NCBI GenBank assembly: GCA_028287115.1
Contig: JAQBQF010000204.1
Span: 1 to 64,000 of the forward strand
From: Myxococcales bacterium
GTDB taxonomy: Bacteria; Myxococcota_A; Polyangia; Haliangiales; Haliangiaceae
Direction of reading: 5' to 3'
DNA: 64,000 nucleotides
In this document: positions 1-9,044 of the stretch, piece by piece
Layout of the letters: each line of letters begins with the position of its first letter
Position numbering within the stretch: the first letter of the stretch is position 1
Program-made: the position numbers and the translations under genes
Notes under the pieces: model-generated
What the model was told of the DNA's origin: nothing
Database searches by the model: none
What the model saw: only the letters and a program-made list of their open reading frames with translations

Positions 1-2
1 AA

Positions 3-1493
3 CAGCCAGCTCCGCGTGTGGTCACCGCGCCCGCGCCGATCGATGCGACCGCGATCGATGCGCCTGCCGCACCGAAGCTCGCGTGTGAGCCAGGCGCGAT
101 GATCGTGCCCGGACCCGCGCCCGAGCCCACGCTCTACTGCACGCGCATCGACGGCGTGCGCGACGGCGCGTTCGTGGTGATGTTTCCGGACGCGACGATC
201 GAGATCAAAGGCGCGTACAAAGACGGCAAGCTCGACGGTCCGTGGCAACGCCACTATCCGAGCGGACAGATCGCCGAAGAAGGCTCGTGGAAGCTCGGTC
301 TGAAAGACGGCCATTGGCGGCAGACCGGACCGACGGGAACCTTGCTCGGCGAGTACGACATCACCGCGGGCACCGGCACCGAACGGCGATGGTTCGACGA
401 AGGTCCGCTCTACAGCGAGCGCGCGATCAAGAGCGGCGTGCCGAATGGCGTGCTGAAGATCTACGATCCCGACGGCAACGTCGTCGTCAGCGCGAAGCTG
501 AGCGCCGGCAAGTACGACGGTCCTCGCACGGTCGGATCGCGGCAGACGCTGCGGATCGAAGAGACGTTCGTGCACGGCGTGCGGCGCGGCACGCGGCAGA
601 TCTGGCAGTTCACGCTGCTCGTGTTCGAAGAAGCGTACGACTTGCGCGGCAAGCTCGACGGTCAGTACACGCTGTGGCGCGATCGCAAGATCCCGCGCGT
701 GCAAGGTGTCTACGATCACGGCAAGCGGATCGGCACGTGGACGTGGTTCGATCGCGGCAACAACAAAGAGCGCGAAGGCGACTTCGTCGACGGCAAGAAG
801 ACCGGCGCGTGGTTCGAGTGGAACGAGAACAAGCTCGTGTTCAGCGGCACGTATACGGACGGCAAGCCCGACGGCGAGTTCGTCTACTTCGATCGAAACG
901 GCACCGAGCTCGGCCGGTTCGAGATCCACGACGGCACCGGCACGATGATGACGTTCTATCCGAATCACAAACCGGCGACCAAGACCAAGATGTATCAGGG
1001 CGAGATCGAGGGACCTTACGAGGAGCTGACGATGCGCGGCAAGACGACGCTGCTCGGACGCTACTCGAGTGGACGCAAGCACGGCCGGTGGCACGAGCAG
1101 ACCGAGACAGAAGTGCCGCTCGTCGACGAGTACTGGAAGCGCGGCAAGCTCGACGGCGTGTTCCGCAAGTACGTCGACGGCAAGGTCGCGGTCGAGACCA
1201 CGTACAAAGACGGCAAGGTCGCCGGCACGTACACCGAGTATCGCGAAGGCAAGCCGTGGCTCACCGGCCAGTTCGACAACGATCAACGCAGCGGCACGTG
1301 GACGCAGTACGACGCCGCGGGATCGGTCGTGCTCAGCGCGACGTACAAAGCCGGCGTGCTCGACGGCTCGTGGCGGCAGCTCGTCGGCGGTGTGGTCGTG
1401 GAAGGCACGATGGCCGCGGGCCGGCGCACCGGCATCTGGACCCGTACCGACCGTACCGGCGCGGTCCAGTCGACGACGTATTTGGCGCCCTAA
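3..1493 (+). CDS. MORN-like repeat protein (YwqK type), 5' end outside window
   Basis: The frame is open to the left edge, with a Pro/Ala-rich linker first, so the start (probably with a signal sequence) lies outside the window; GTG at 18 is only the first internal candidate. From about residue 60 the protein is a chain of roughly 22-residue units of the form YxDGKxDGxWxxYxxxGxL, for example around YKDGKLDGPWQRHY. Such MORN_2/YwqK-like repeats form long beta-meanders and are common in secreted or surface proteins of Myxococcota. No enzymatic motif is visible. Biochemical role unknown; probably a repeat scaffold. Confidence 0.8.
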   Translation, partial: QPAPRVVTAPAPIDATAIDAPAAPKLACEPGAMIVPGPAPEPTLYCTRIDGVRDGAFVVMFPDATIEIKGAYKDGKLDGPWQRHYPSGQIAEEGSWKLGLKDGHWRQTGPTGTLLGEYDITAGTGTERRWFDEGPLYSERAIKSGVPNGVLKIYDPDGNVVVSAKLSAGKYDGPRTVGSRQTLRIEETFVHGVRRGTRQIWQFTLLVFEEAYDLRGKLDGQYTLWRDRKIPRVQGVYDHGKRIGTWTWFDRGNNKEREGDFVDGKKTGAWFEWNENKLVFSGTYTDGKPDGEFVYFDRNGTELGRFEIHDGTGTMMTFYPNHKPATKTKMYQGEIEGPYEELTMRGKTTLLGRYSSGRKHGRWHEQTETEVPLVDEYWKRGKLDGVFRKYVDGKVAVETTYKDGKVAGTYTEYREGKPWLTGQFDNDQRSGTWTQYDAAGSVVLSATYKAGVLDGSWRQLVGGVVVEGTMAAGRRTGIWTRTDRTGAVQSTTYLAP

Positions 1494-1625
1494 CGTCCGT
1501 TGGACGCTTAGGTGCTAACTGCCTTCAACCGGCGAAGACACGAAGATATTCCCGCACGTTGCATTGATCACGTGCAGTGCAACCCCCGGCGTTCTCGCGC
1601 GTTCATACAAGCAGTGAGACCCGCC

Positions 1626-2327
1626 GTGAACCGTGACGCCAAGACCCAGTCCGCACTTCTCGCGCTCGCGCGTACGCGCCGCATGCAGCGAGCGCTCGCC
1701 CACGCGTATATCCATCGCGATGCCCCGATGCCGACGCTTCGGCTCTCGCTCGGCTTCATGACCTCGACCGTCTGCACGACGGACGACGTCGCGACAACGG
1801 CGCCTGCGAGCAGTCACCGGATGTCGGTGCTCGGTGTCTCGAACAGCGAAGGCATCGCGTACGTCGTCGAAGAGCTCGGCAGCGGCGAAGCCCCGATCGC
1901 GTATCGCTTGTTCCTGCGCGGCGCTCGGCAAGGTCACCTCGTGCCGATCCACGCGTGGTACGAGGAGCGTGATCACGAGACCGAAATCCGCGCGCGGATC
2001 GCTTCGGTCGCCGCGACGCTCGAGCCGGTGACGAAGACGACCGCCGAGGCTTGGATGCTGTCGACACGGATCGTCCAGCGCCGTGCGCTGCGCGTTGCCG
2101 GTCAGATCTCGCCGATTCGCAAGTATGCACTCCAGTTGCGCGTCGAGCCCGTCAGCGGCCACGGTGCGAGCGGCCACACGACGGTGACGGCGTTTCTGCA
2201 GCCGGGCGCGACGCTCGGCGAGGTGTGGGGCCTGCCCGACGGCGGCGCGATCGCTCGCGTGACGTTCACGGGCATCCCGAGCGGCCTCGGATTATCGAAG
2301 GATACCGTGATCCTTCTGACGGAGTAA
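1626..2327 (+). CDS. hypothetical protein
   Basis: Not recognised. The frame opens at 1512, but residues before the GTG at 1626 look like noise, so 1626 (starting MNRDAKTQSALLAL) is preferred; ATG 1683 is an alternative. It would encode about 233 residues: an Arg-rich N terminus, then a region from about residue 60 with beta-strand-like alternation. There is no clear signal peptide, lipobox or membrane segment. Codon use matches the neighbours, with strong G/C at third positions. It stands alone between two same-strand genes. Confidence 0.6.
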   Translation: MNRDAKTQSALLALARTRRMQRALAHAYIHRDAPMPTLRLSLGFMTSTVCTTDDVATTAPASSHRMSVLGVSNSEGIAYVVEELGSGEAPIAYRLFLRGARQGHLVPIHAWYEERDHETEIRARIASVAATLEPVTKTTAEAWMLSTRIVQRRALRVAGQISPIRKYALQLRVEPVSGHGASGHTTVTAFLQPGATLGEVWGLPDGGAIARVTFTGIPSGLGLSKDTVILLTE

Positions 2328-2424
2328 TCAAAGCGTCTCGGGGTGTTAGCCGGGGTGAGCGATCCGATCTCCCGTGGCAGGCGTACGTCCGGTAACCTTC
2401 GGCTTCAACATGCGTAGGTGGACC

Positions 2425-2895
2425 ATGCGCCAATCGTCTGTGCTCGCTCTCGGTTTGGCGTCGGCTCTTGGTGCGTGCGCCACGACGCCGCCTGCGGACG
2501 ACCCGCCCTGCTCGCAGGTCAAGAACGCCGATACGTTTGTCGTCGGGCTCGACAAGGCCGGTGCGAACGGAGCGCTGGACTTCAAGATGATGTCCGCGGA
2601 TCCAGTGCCGCCTGCGCGCGGCGATAACACGTGGGTCGTCCAGGTGAGCTCGATGACCAGCGGCGTGGTCGGCAGCCCGGTCACCGGCGCCTCGATGTCG
2701 GTGACCCCGTTCATGCCGTCGCATCAACACGGCTCGCCGCTCGCGGTCGTCGTGACTCCGATGGCCGATGCCGGTCAGTACAAGCTGACGCCCGTGAATT
2801 TGTGGATGCCCGGTGTGTGGGAGACGACCCTCGACGTGACGGCGTCCGGAAGTAGCCCGGCCGATAACGTCATGTTCCGATTCTGCATCGAGTAA
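2425..2895 (+). CDS. small lipoprotein with YtkA/FixH-like domain
   Basis: The product has a short signal peptide ending in a lipobox (LGAC, Cys about 18), so it is probably a lipoprotein. The rest is one beta-sandwich-like domain with the pattern MPSHQHG...VVVTPM...GQYKLTPVNLWMPGVWETTLDV, typical of YtkA-like/FixH-like domains that resemble copper-binding proteins; the Met/His motif could bind copper (inference). An upstream ATG at 2410 is in frame, but AGGTGG just before 2425 favours the later start. It converges with the multihaem cytochrome gene with no gap. Confidence 0.78.
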   Translation: MRQSSVLALGLASALGACATTPPADDPPCSQVKNADTFVVGLDKAGANGALDFKMMSADPVPPARGDNTWVVQVSSMTSGVVGSPVTGASMSVTPFMPSHQHGSPLAVVVTPMADAGQYKLTPVNLWMPGVWETTLDVTASGSSPADNVMFRFCIE

Positions 2896-4332
2896 CTACG
2901 GCGGCGTCGGCGATGGGAACGGGTTGCACCTCGTCACCGGATCTTGCGTCGCCTTGGTCCACACCGCGACGGGTGCCTGGGTATCGAGCACCTTCATCTT
3001 CGAACGGATGCTCGGATCGAGATCGCCCGACATGATGAGCTGATCGAGAACCGAGTACGCGACCGGCAGGATCCGGATCCGCGCCGTGATCACCGCGATA
3101 TTCGGCAACAGAGCGCCGACTGAGAACACCGATGTCGTCGAGTGATCGTACCCGACGTCGGTCGAGACCCGCGTGATCGGAGGCTTGAGCAGGAAGCTCG
3201 TGTAGCTCGCGACGTCCCAGAAGAAGTGCGCTGGGCTCATGTCGTCTTTGAAGGTGCGATCCCAAAAGAAGCCCTTGAGCGGATCACCCAAATCGTCGGG
3301 ATCCATCCCATCGGGTGTCACGCCGCTCGAGAACACGAGCACGTTGCTCGCGTCGTACGCCTTGACCTCGAGCCATGCGCGGCGATCTTGAGCCGCACCA
3401 CTCGGGAACATATGGCCGACGTTGAACGTGTCCATTCGCACCGTGATCTGGCCACCCATTTGTGGCTCGACGCAGATCCCGCCCGGCTGTGGGCCGCTCC
3501 TCGGCATCGCTCCTTTGATCGCGACCGCTGGTTTGAGGATCGCGTTGATGCCGTCGAGCTGCGCCATGGTCTCGGGGAAGTCGGTCAGCGCTTGATCGAT
3601 GCCTGGGAACCCGTGGTCGTGGAATCCATAACTGCGGGCCCCGACGTTGAGACCGGGTTTGTCGGCGATCACGTCCGTCGTCGCGGTCATGTGGCAGTTG
3701 CTGCACGTGAGCGGTAGCCCGCTGCCGGGCGTGGGATCCACTTCTTTGAAGATCGTCGTCCTCCATTCGCTGAACGTGCGCTCGAGCGCGACACCGCGCG
3801 GCGTGACGACGTCGTGGCACGAGCCACACATCGTCGAGTTGTTGGTGAGACCCGCCATTGCGGGGTCGTGTGCCGAATTGTGCGCCGGTGAATCGATGGG
3901 ATTCTTCGCGCCGCCGCGCATCACATCGTCCATCGCGAGCACGAGGCCGTTGTTGTGGGTGTCGGCGACCGACGCGACGTTGTGGCAGAAGTAACAAGTG
4001 ATGCCGCGCGCGGTCGGCGGCAGCGCCGCGGGATCGAAGTCCTTAGCGCTGTCCGCGGTAATGAGGCCGAGCTTGACCGCCATCGGCGCGTGGCACTGCA
4101 CGCAGAAGGTGCCGAGCTGGTTACTCGTCTCGCGCTGACCGCGCTTGTTCATCGCGATGAACACCGGATCATCGGACGCGTACGCGTGCATCGAGCCCGA
4201 CCACTGTTGATAGTGCTTCGGGTGGCACTCCTTGCACGTCGAAGGATCCTGCAGCTGCTCGATCGTATCTTTCGGTCCTCCGCCGCATGCCGCGAGCACG
4301 AGGCCGAGTAACAGAACCTTGATCATGGACAT
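2896..4332 (-). CDS. five-haem cytochrome c lipoprotein (c554-like)
   Basis: A lipoprotein (lipobox LAAC, Cys16) with five CxxCH haem-binding motifs: CKECH (33-37), CVQCH (77-81), CYFCH (about 114), CGSCH (about 171) and CSNCH (about 217). The first motif context, DPSTCKECHPKHYQQW, is typical of the cytochrome c-552/c554 multihaem group. The C-terminal 250 residues lack CxxCH and look beta-rich. Electron transfer at the outer face of a membrane is expected; the partner is unknown. The start at 4332 follows AGGA at good spacing and overlaps the stop of the upstream lipoprotein gene, so the pair is probably translationally coupled. Confidence 0.88.
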   Translation of the reverse strand: MSMIKVLLLGLVLAACGGGPKDTIEQLQDPSTCKECHPKHYQQWSGSMHAYASDDPVFIAMNKRGQRETSNQLGTFCVQCHAPMAVKLGLITADSAKDFDPAALPPTARGITCYFCHNVASVADTHNNGLVLAMDDVMRGGAKNPIDSPAHNSAHDPAMAGLTNNSTMCGSCHDVVTPRGVALERTFSEWRTTIFKEVDPTPGSGLPLTCSNCHMTATTDVIADKPGLNVGARSYGFHDHGFPGIDQALTDFPETMAQLDGINAILKPAVAIKGAMPRSGPQPGGICVEPQMGGQITVRMDTFNVGHMFPSGAAQDRRAWLEVKAYDASNVLVFSSGVTPDGMDPDDLGDPLKGFFWDRTFKDDMSPAHFFWDVASYTSFLLKPPITRVSTDVGYDHSTTSVFSVGALLPNIAVITARIRILPVAYSVLDQLIMSGDLDPSIRSKMKVLDTQAPVAVWTKATQDPVTRCNPFPSPTPP

Positions 4333-4745
4333 GAGCTTCCTGGGCCGGTCGCGCCGCACTGCACCCATTGAATGAGCGCGCACCGCTCGGCCGCGCTCAG
4401 AGGATCACCGGGTGGCATCTGATAGTCCGTGCCCGGCGAGTCGGTGCGAACGATCATCAGGCTGCACGCCGGGTTGCCCGGCATGACGCGCGGATGCGCT
4501 GGATCGGTGAGGGCGGCGTAGGCGATCGCCGGCGTCTCGAACGACATGCCGCCCTGGTGGCCGGCGGCCGAATGACACGACGCCCGATCCGAGCCGCAGC
4601 CGGTCTTGAGCGTGTTCTTGTAGACGTTGTCGAAGGTCGGCATGTACAGCGGCGAGCACGTCAGGTCGACGGTCTTGCATGCCGGAGGTGGCGTACTCGG
4701 GCAACCCGCGAGCGCCAACCCGACGACGAGCAAGGTTCGTCGCAT
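4323..4745 (-). CDS. cytochrome-c-like lipoprotein with spaced CX6CH motif
   Basis: A 140-residue lipoprotein (lipobox LAGC). It has the layout of the small myxobacterial/planctomycetal cytochrome-c-like lipoproteins: a Cys/His motif followed by GGMSF, then a distal MPPG...PLSAAE...IQWVQCGA motif supplying an axial Met. The expected CxxCH is replaced by CGSDRASCH, so six residues separate the cysteines; haem attachment is uncertain. It overlaps the downstream five-haem gene by 10 bp, suggesting the two work together. The start at 4745 is chosen for its immediate signal peptide; the frame continues upstream without sense. Confidence 0.8.
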   Translation of the reverse strand: MRRTLLVVGLALAGCPSTPPPACKTVDLTCSPLYMPTFDNVYKNTLKTGCGSDRASCHSAAGHQGGMSFETPAIAYAALTDPAHPRVMPGNPACSLMIVRTDSPGTDYQMPPGDPLSAAERCALIQWVQCGATGPGSSCP

Positions 4746-4842
4746 GAGCTGCACTGTACCCCATGGAGTACGAGCGTCGTAGTCACCTGGTTCACACCGC
4801 ATGGCACCTGCGGCGCGGAAGCCTCGACCGTGATCCGGCGCG

Positions 4843-6321
4843 CTATTTCGGGGCGAGTTGCCCGACGAGGCGACAATAGCGTTCATACGCCTCGTCGAGC
4901 GAGTCCTGTGGCGTGAAGGTCGCGGCCGCCGGTGGTGCGCAGGCAGCCGCGGCGTCCAGGCTCGGCATGATTCCAGCGGCGACCGCGGCGATCATCGCGG
5001 CTCCGACCGGGCAGCTATCGGCGCGCGCCGCGACATGATGCGGAATCGCGAGGGCATCGGCGCGAAGCTGCATCCACACGCGGCTGCGCGCGCCGCCGCC
5101 GAGGACGAGCACTTCGCGCGCCGGGATGCCGAGCGATGCAAGCCGCTCCGCGACATCGCGCGCGGCGAACGCGAGGCCTTCGAGGATCGCGCGTGCGATG
5201 TGGCCGCGATCGTGGCCGGCGGCGAGTCCGTGCAGCGTCGCGCGAGCATCCGGGCGCCAGATCGGTGTCATCGCGCCGGCGAGTGCGGGAAGGAACGTGA
5301 TGCCTCCCGCGCCCGGTGGAGCCGCGGCCGCGAGCGCATCGAGCTCGGCATCGCTGCCGAGCCCGAGCATGCGGACCGCCCAGCGCACCGCGCCGCCGGA
5401 GAGCCAGCCCGGATTCTCGATGAAGTACGCGCCGGTCGGGAATGCGTGGGTCTCCACCATCGGCTCCGGCAGCGCGACCCACGGTGATGATCCGCTACGC
5501 GCAGATGGCTGATCGCGGATCGCGGCCGTCGAGAGGGCGCCGACCACCTCGGCCGTTCCGATCGCGCAGATCACGGGACCGGGCGCGACGATGCCGGCGC
5601 CGAGCGGCGTCGCGAAGTCATCGCCGGTGCCGACCGCGACGGGCGTGCCCTCGCGCAGCCCGGTGAGCTTCGCGCCTTGCCGGTGGATCGCGCCGGCGAT
5701 GGAGCAGGTCGGCGCGATCCGCGGCAGCTCGCCCGGATCGATCGCGAACGCGCGCAGCAGCTCCTGCGACCAGGTGCCGGCCGCAAGATCGAACAGCAGC
5801 GTCGTCGAAGCGTGCGACGGATCGATCACGGATTCTCCGGTGACGCGCGCGACGAGATAGCTGACCGGCTGATGAAACCGCGTGGCGCGAATGCCGTGCT
5901 TGCGCAGCCAGTTGATCTTGGGCGCCATGTGACTCGGATCGGCGACCTGCCCCGTGATCGCGAACAGCCGTGCGTGCCCCGGATCGATCTGTGCGAGCTC
6001 GGCGGCCGCGCGACGATCTTGCCAGATCAACGCGGGGTGCAGCGGTGCACCAGCTGCGTCGACCGCCACGCAACCATCGAGCTGGCCCGCGAATGCGATC
6101 GCGACGACGTCGTCGGGTGTTGCACGCGCGGCAGCGAGCGCGCCGGCGATCACCGGTGCGAGCGCCGCTTCCCAGGCCGCCGGATCTTGCTCGGCACGGT
6201 CGGCCTGTGGGTAGTCGGTCGCGTACGGGACTTGATGATCCCCGAGAACCCCGAGCTGCTCGTCGCAGACCACGGCCTTGCAGCTCTGCGTGCCGAGATC
6301 GATCCCGAGAACCAGTCGCAC
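4843..6321 (-). CDS. FGGY-family carbohydrate kinase (xylulokinase-like)
   Basis: The product (492 residues) has the two-domain FGGY sugar-kinase fold. The N terminus LGIDLGTQSCKAVV is the phosphate-1 motif, GQLDGCV takes the place of the xylulokinase GQMHG loop, and VLGGGARSRVWMQLRADAL is the C-terminal adenosine/phosphate motif. It should phosphorylate a ketopentose or similar sugar using ATP; the altered GQMHG loop leaves the substrate open. No other sugar-use genes are adjacent. The start is GTG at 6321 with a weak ribosome-binding site. Confidence 0.86.
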   Translation of the reverse strand: MRLVLGIDLGTQSCKAVVCDEQLGVLGDHQVPYATDYPQADRAEQDPAAWEAALAPVIAGALAAARATPDDVVAIAFAGQLDGCVAVDAAGAPLHPALIWQDRRAAAELAQIDPGHARLFAITGQVADPSHMAPKINWLRKHGIRATRFHQPVSYLVARVTGESVIDPSHASTTLLFDLAAGTWSQELLRAFAIDPGELPRIAPTCSIAGAIHRQGAKLTGLREGTPVAVGTGDDFATPLGAGIVAPGPVICAIGTAEVVGALSTAAIRDQPSARSGSSPWVALPEPMVETHAFPTGAYFIENPGWLSGGAVRWAVRMLGLGSDAELDALAAAAPPGAGGITFLPALAGAMTPIWRPDARATLHGLAAGHDRGHIARAILEGLAFAARDVAERLASLGIPAREVLVLGGGARSRVWMQLRADALAIPHHVAARADSCPVGAAMIAAVAAGIMPSLDAAAACAPPAAATFTPQDSLDEAYERYCRLVGQLAPK

Positions 6322-6344
6322 GAGAGAGATGCTAACAAAGGATC

Positions 6345-6962
6345 GTGAACTTCTTCGGGCATGCGGCGGTCGCGAGCTGGCGAGGCAGCGATCCGGGCGT
6401 CGCCCTGGGCGCGATGCTGCCCGACTTTGCCTCGATGTGCGGCGGCCGCCTGGCAGTCGCGAGCGATCCGGCGGTCGAGATCGGCGTCGAGCTGCATCAC
6501 GAGACCGACGGTGTGTTTCACCGGCTCGCGCCGGTCACGGCGCTGATGCGCGAGCTCGGCGACCGGCTCGAACGCGGCGGTTGCGCGCGCGGCCCGAAAC
6601 GCGCGGTCGCACACATCGGCGTCGAATTGCTGCTCGACGGCGTGCTCGTCGCAGAACCGGCGTATCGCGACGCGTATCTGGGCGGCCTCGGCCACGACGC
6701 GAGCGGCGTCGCGTGGCGCGAGCCCGGCGATGGTGATCGGTTCGCGATCTTGATCGCGCGGTTGCGTGCCCATGGCGTACCCGATGACTTGCGCCATCCG
6801 GAGGCGATCGCGCAGCGCTTGCACCGGATGCTGTCACACCGCCCGCTGCTCGCGCCCGATGCACGAGACATGCAGGTGATTCGCAGCGCGCTCGTCGAGT
6901 ATCAGGCGCGGGTCGAGGTCGCAGCCGATACCGTCATGCGCGCCGTGCGCGCCGGGCTGTGA
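6345..6962 (+). CDS. conserved hypothetical protein, weakly like ACP phosphodiesterase
   Basis: A 205-residue soluble protein starting MNFFGHAAVA, with an LGAMLPDFASMCG motif and several conserved-looking His/Asp residues (ELHHETDGVFH). The beginning and the LPDF motif resemble the AcpH/ACP-phosphodiesterase-like family (MNFLAH...LGNLLPDF), suggesting a metal-dependent phosphodiesterase, but the similarity is short. The GTG start at 6345 follows AAAGGA. It is divergent from the sugar kinase with 23 bp between, so the promoters overlap. Confidence 0.65.
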   Translation: MNFFGHAAVASWRGSDPGVALGAMLPDFASMCGGRLAVASDPAVEIGVELHHETDGVFHRLAPVTALMRELGDRLERGGCARGPKRAVAHIGVELLLDGVLVAEPAYRDAYLGGLGHDASGVAWREPGDGDRFAILIARLRAHGVPDDLRHPEAIAQRLHRMLSHRPLLAPDARDMQVIRSALVEYQARVEVAADTVMRAVRAGL

Positions 6963-7086
6963 TCGGTTAGGTTCCACGCACATGTCCCGTCGCTGAATCC
7001 GCAACCGACCCGACGTGTTCGGGTCACGCACTCGCATGTGACGCCGGTCGGCATCCGCCCTCGGCGCCACACGCGCCTGGAGAGCC

Positions 7087-8208
7087 ATGTCGACCTTCGA
7101 GTACGAGAACCTGACCGAGAAACTCGCAACCATCATCGCCAGCCACGCCGTCGACGTCGATCGCGGCACGTTCCCCGCCGCCGGACTGCGCGCGCTCGCC
7201 GATGCGGGCCTGCTCGGCCTCGTCAGCGCGACCAGCGTCGGCGGAAAAGGCCTCGGGCTCCCCGCGGCCGCATTCGTGGTCGAGCGGATCGCTCGCGAGT
7301 GCGCCTCGACCGCGATGGTCGTCTGCATGCACTACTGCGCGACAGCCGTGATCGAAGCGCACGGCTCGCTCGAGACGCGCAAGGCGATCGCCGAGGGCAA
7401 ACATCTCTCCACGCTCGCCTTCTCGGAGGTCGGCTCGCGCAGCCACTTCTGGGCCTCGCTCGGCACCGCGCAGGCCGATGGCAATACCGTGCGCCTCTCC
7501 GCGCGCAAGAGCTGGGTCACCTCCGCGCGCCAGGCCGATAGCTACGTGTGGTCGAGCAAGCCGACGGCGGGCAGCGAGATGTCGACGCTGTGGCTCGTCC
7601 CGCGAGCGACGGCGGGTCTCCGGATCGCCGATGCGCCGTTCGATGGTCTCGGACTCCGCGGGAACGACTCGAGCCCGGTCACCGCAGAAGACGCGCGCGT
7701 TCCGGCGAGCGCACGACTCGGAGACGACGGCGCAGGCTTCGGGATCATGATGGGCGTCGTGTTGCCCTGGTTCAACGTACTGTCGACGGCGGTGTCGGCA
7801 GGACTCATGGAGACGGCGGTCCAACGTACGGCGAGCCACGCCGGCGCGACGCAGTTCCAGCACGCGGGATCTTCGGTCGCCGATCTGCCGACGGTGCGCG
7901 CGTACATCGCGCGGATGCGGATCAAGACGGATCAGGTCAAGGCGCTGCTCGCCGACACGCTGACCGCGATCGGGACCGGACGCGCCGATACGATGTTGCG
8001 GGTGCTCGAGAGCAAGGCCGCGGGCGGGGAATCCGCCGCCGAGGTCACCGACCTCGCGATGCGCGTCTGCGGAGGCGCCGCGTTCCGCAAAGAAGTCGGC
8101 GTCGAGCGCGTGTTCCGCGATGCGCGCGCCGCGCTGGTGATGGGCCCGACCACCGACGTGCTCTATGACTTCATCGGGAAGGCCGTCTGCGGCCTTCCGT
8201 TGTTCTAG
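7087..8208 (+). CDS. acyl-CoA dehydrogenase family protein
   Basis: At 373 residues it matches the usual ACAD length. Features seen: AFSEVGSRSH in the FAD/substrate region, WVTSARQAD, the FDGLGLRGNDSSPV beta-domain segment, and the C-terminal MRVCGGAAFRKEVGVERVFRDARAA helix typical of flavoprotein dehydrogenases. The catalytic base cannot be assigned with confidence. It ends two bases before the next gene, with a strong hairpin in its last codons. With a binding-protein-like gene and a ferritin-like gene downstream, it may act on a specialised substrate rather than in beta-oxidation (inference). Confidence 0.87.
   Translation: MSTFEYENLTEKLATIIASHAVDVDRGTFPAAGLRALADAGLLGLVSATSVGGKGLGLPAAAFVVERIARECASTAMVVCMHYCATAVIEAHGSLETRKAIAEGKHLSTLAFSEVGSRSHFWASLGTAQADGNTVRLSARKSWVTSARQADSYVWSSKPTAGSEMSTLWLVPRATAGLRIADAPFDGLGLRGNDSSPVTAEDARVPASARLGDDGAGFGIMMGVVLPWFNVLSTAVSAGLMETAVQRTASHAGATQFQHAGSSVADLPTVRAYIARMRIKTDQVKALLADTLTAIGTGRADTMLRVLESKAAGGESAAEVTDLAMRVCGGAAFRKEVGVERVFRDARAALVMGPTTDVLYDFIGKAVCGLPLF
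8177..8198 (+). terminator. 9-bp hairpin inside the 3' end of the ACAD gene
   Basis: GGAAGGCCG, loop TCTG, CGGCCTTCC forms a perfect 9-bp stem followed by GTTGTT. It lies entirely inside the coding sequence and 12 bases before the next start codon. It could act as a partial terminator or as a 3'-end stabiliser giving unequal expression of the two genes. The U tract is poor. Confidence 0.45.
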
Positions 8209-8210
8209 TC

Positions 8211-9044
8211 ATGGCGAGCGAGCTCGTTCTCGGTGCCGTCGCCTACGACGCGAAGGTCGTCCCGATCTGGGAGGGGTTCCGCGCGTACTTCGAAGCGCAC
8301 GGGCTGCCGTTCGACTTCGTCCTCTACTCGAACTACGAGCGGCAGGTCGAAGCGCATCTGCGCGGCGACATCGAGGTCGCGTGGAACTCGCCGCTCGCAT
8401 GGCTCGAGGCCGTGCGCGCCGCGCCGTTCCGCGCGAAGGCGATCGCGATGCGCGATACCGACTGCGATCTGACGAGCGTCGTGCTCGTGCGATCCGACGG
8501 TCCGGTGCGCGCCGTCGCGGATCTTCGGGGCCGCGCGATCGGAGTCGGCGCCGCAGATTCGCCGCAGGCGACGCTGATCCCCCTCGTCGCGCTCGCCGAA
8601 GCGGGGCTCGATCCGGCGCGCGATCTCACGGTCGTCCGTCACGACGTGCTCGTCGGCAAGCACGGCGATCACATCGGCGGCGAGCGCGACGCGGTGCGCG
8701 CGCTGTTGGCCGGCACCGTCGATGCAGCGTGCGTGATCGACGGCAATCGCCTCGCATTTGCGAGGGAAGGCCTGGTTGCGCCGAACGCGCTGCGCGTCGT
8801 GCTGCAGACCGCGCCTTACGATCACTGCAACTTCACCGTGCTCGACGAGAGCGCGAAGACCGCGCAGTTTCGCGAGCTCTTGCTCGCGATGTCGTACGAC
8901 GATCCGCAGGTCCGGCCGCTGCTCGATCTCGAGGGCCTCAAGGCGTGGCGGCCGGGACGCACGAGCGGCTACGCGTTGCTCGAGCGCGCGATCGATCGGT
9001 TCGGCACGATCGCGCCGTGGCTCGCTCGCAACGGAATCGCGTGA
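8211..9044 (+). CDS. PhnD-like substrate-binding protein without signal peptide
   Basis: A 277-residue protein with the type-2 periplasmic binding fold of the phosphate/phosphonate (PhnD) group: LGAVAYDAKVVPIWEGF at the start, EVAWNSPLAWLEA, a hinge DLRGRAIGVGAADSPQATLIPL, and VDAACVIDGNRLAF. There is no signal peptide and no ABC transporter gene nearby, so it is probably cytosolic and may bind or process a small anion-containing ligand (inference). Its stop overlaps the GTG start of the next gene by 4 bp, so translation of the two is probably coupled. Confidence 0.8.
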   Translation: MASELVLGAVAYDAKVVPIWEGFRAYFEAHGLPFDFVLYSNYERQVEAHLRGDIEVAWNSPLAWLEAVRAAPFRAKAIAMRDTDCDLTSVVLVRSDGPVRAVADLRGRAIGVGAADSPQATLIPLVALAEAGLDPARDLTVVRHDVLVGKHGDHIGGERDAVRALLAGTVDAACVIDGNRLAFAREGLVAPNALRVVLQTAPYDHCNFTVLDESAKTAQFRELLLAMSYDDPQVRPLLDLEGLKAWRPGRTSGYALLERAIDRFGTIAPWLARNGIA

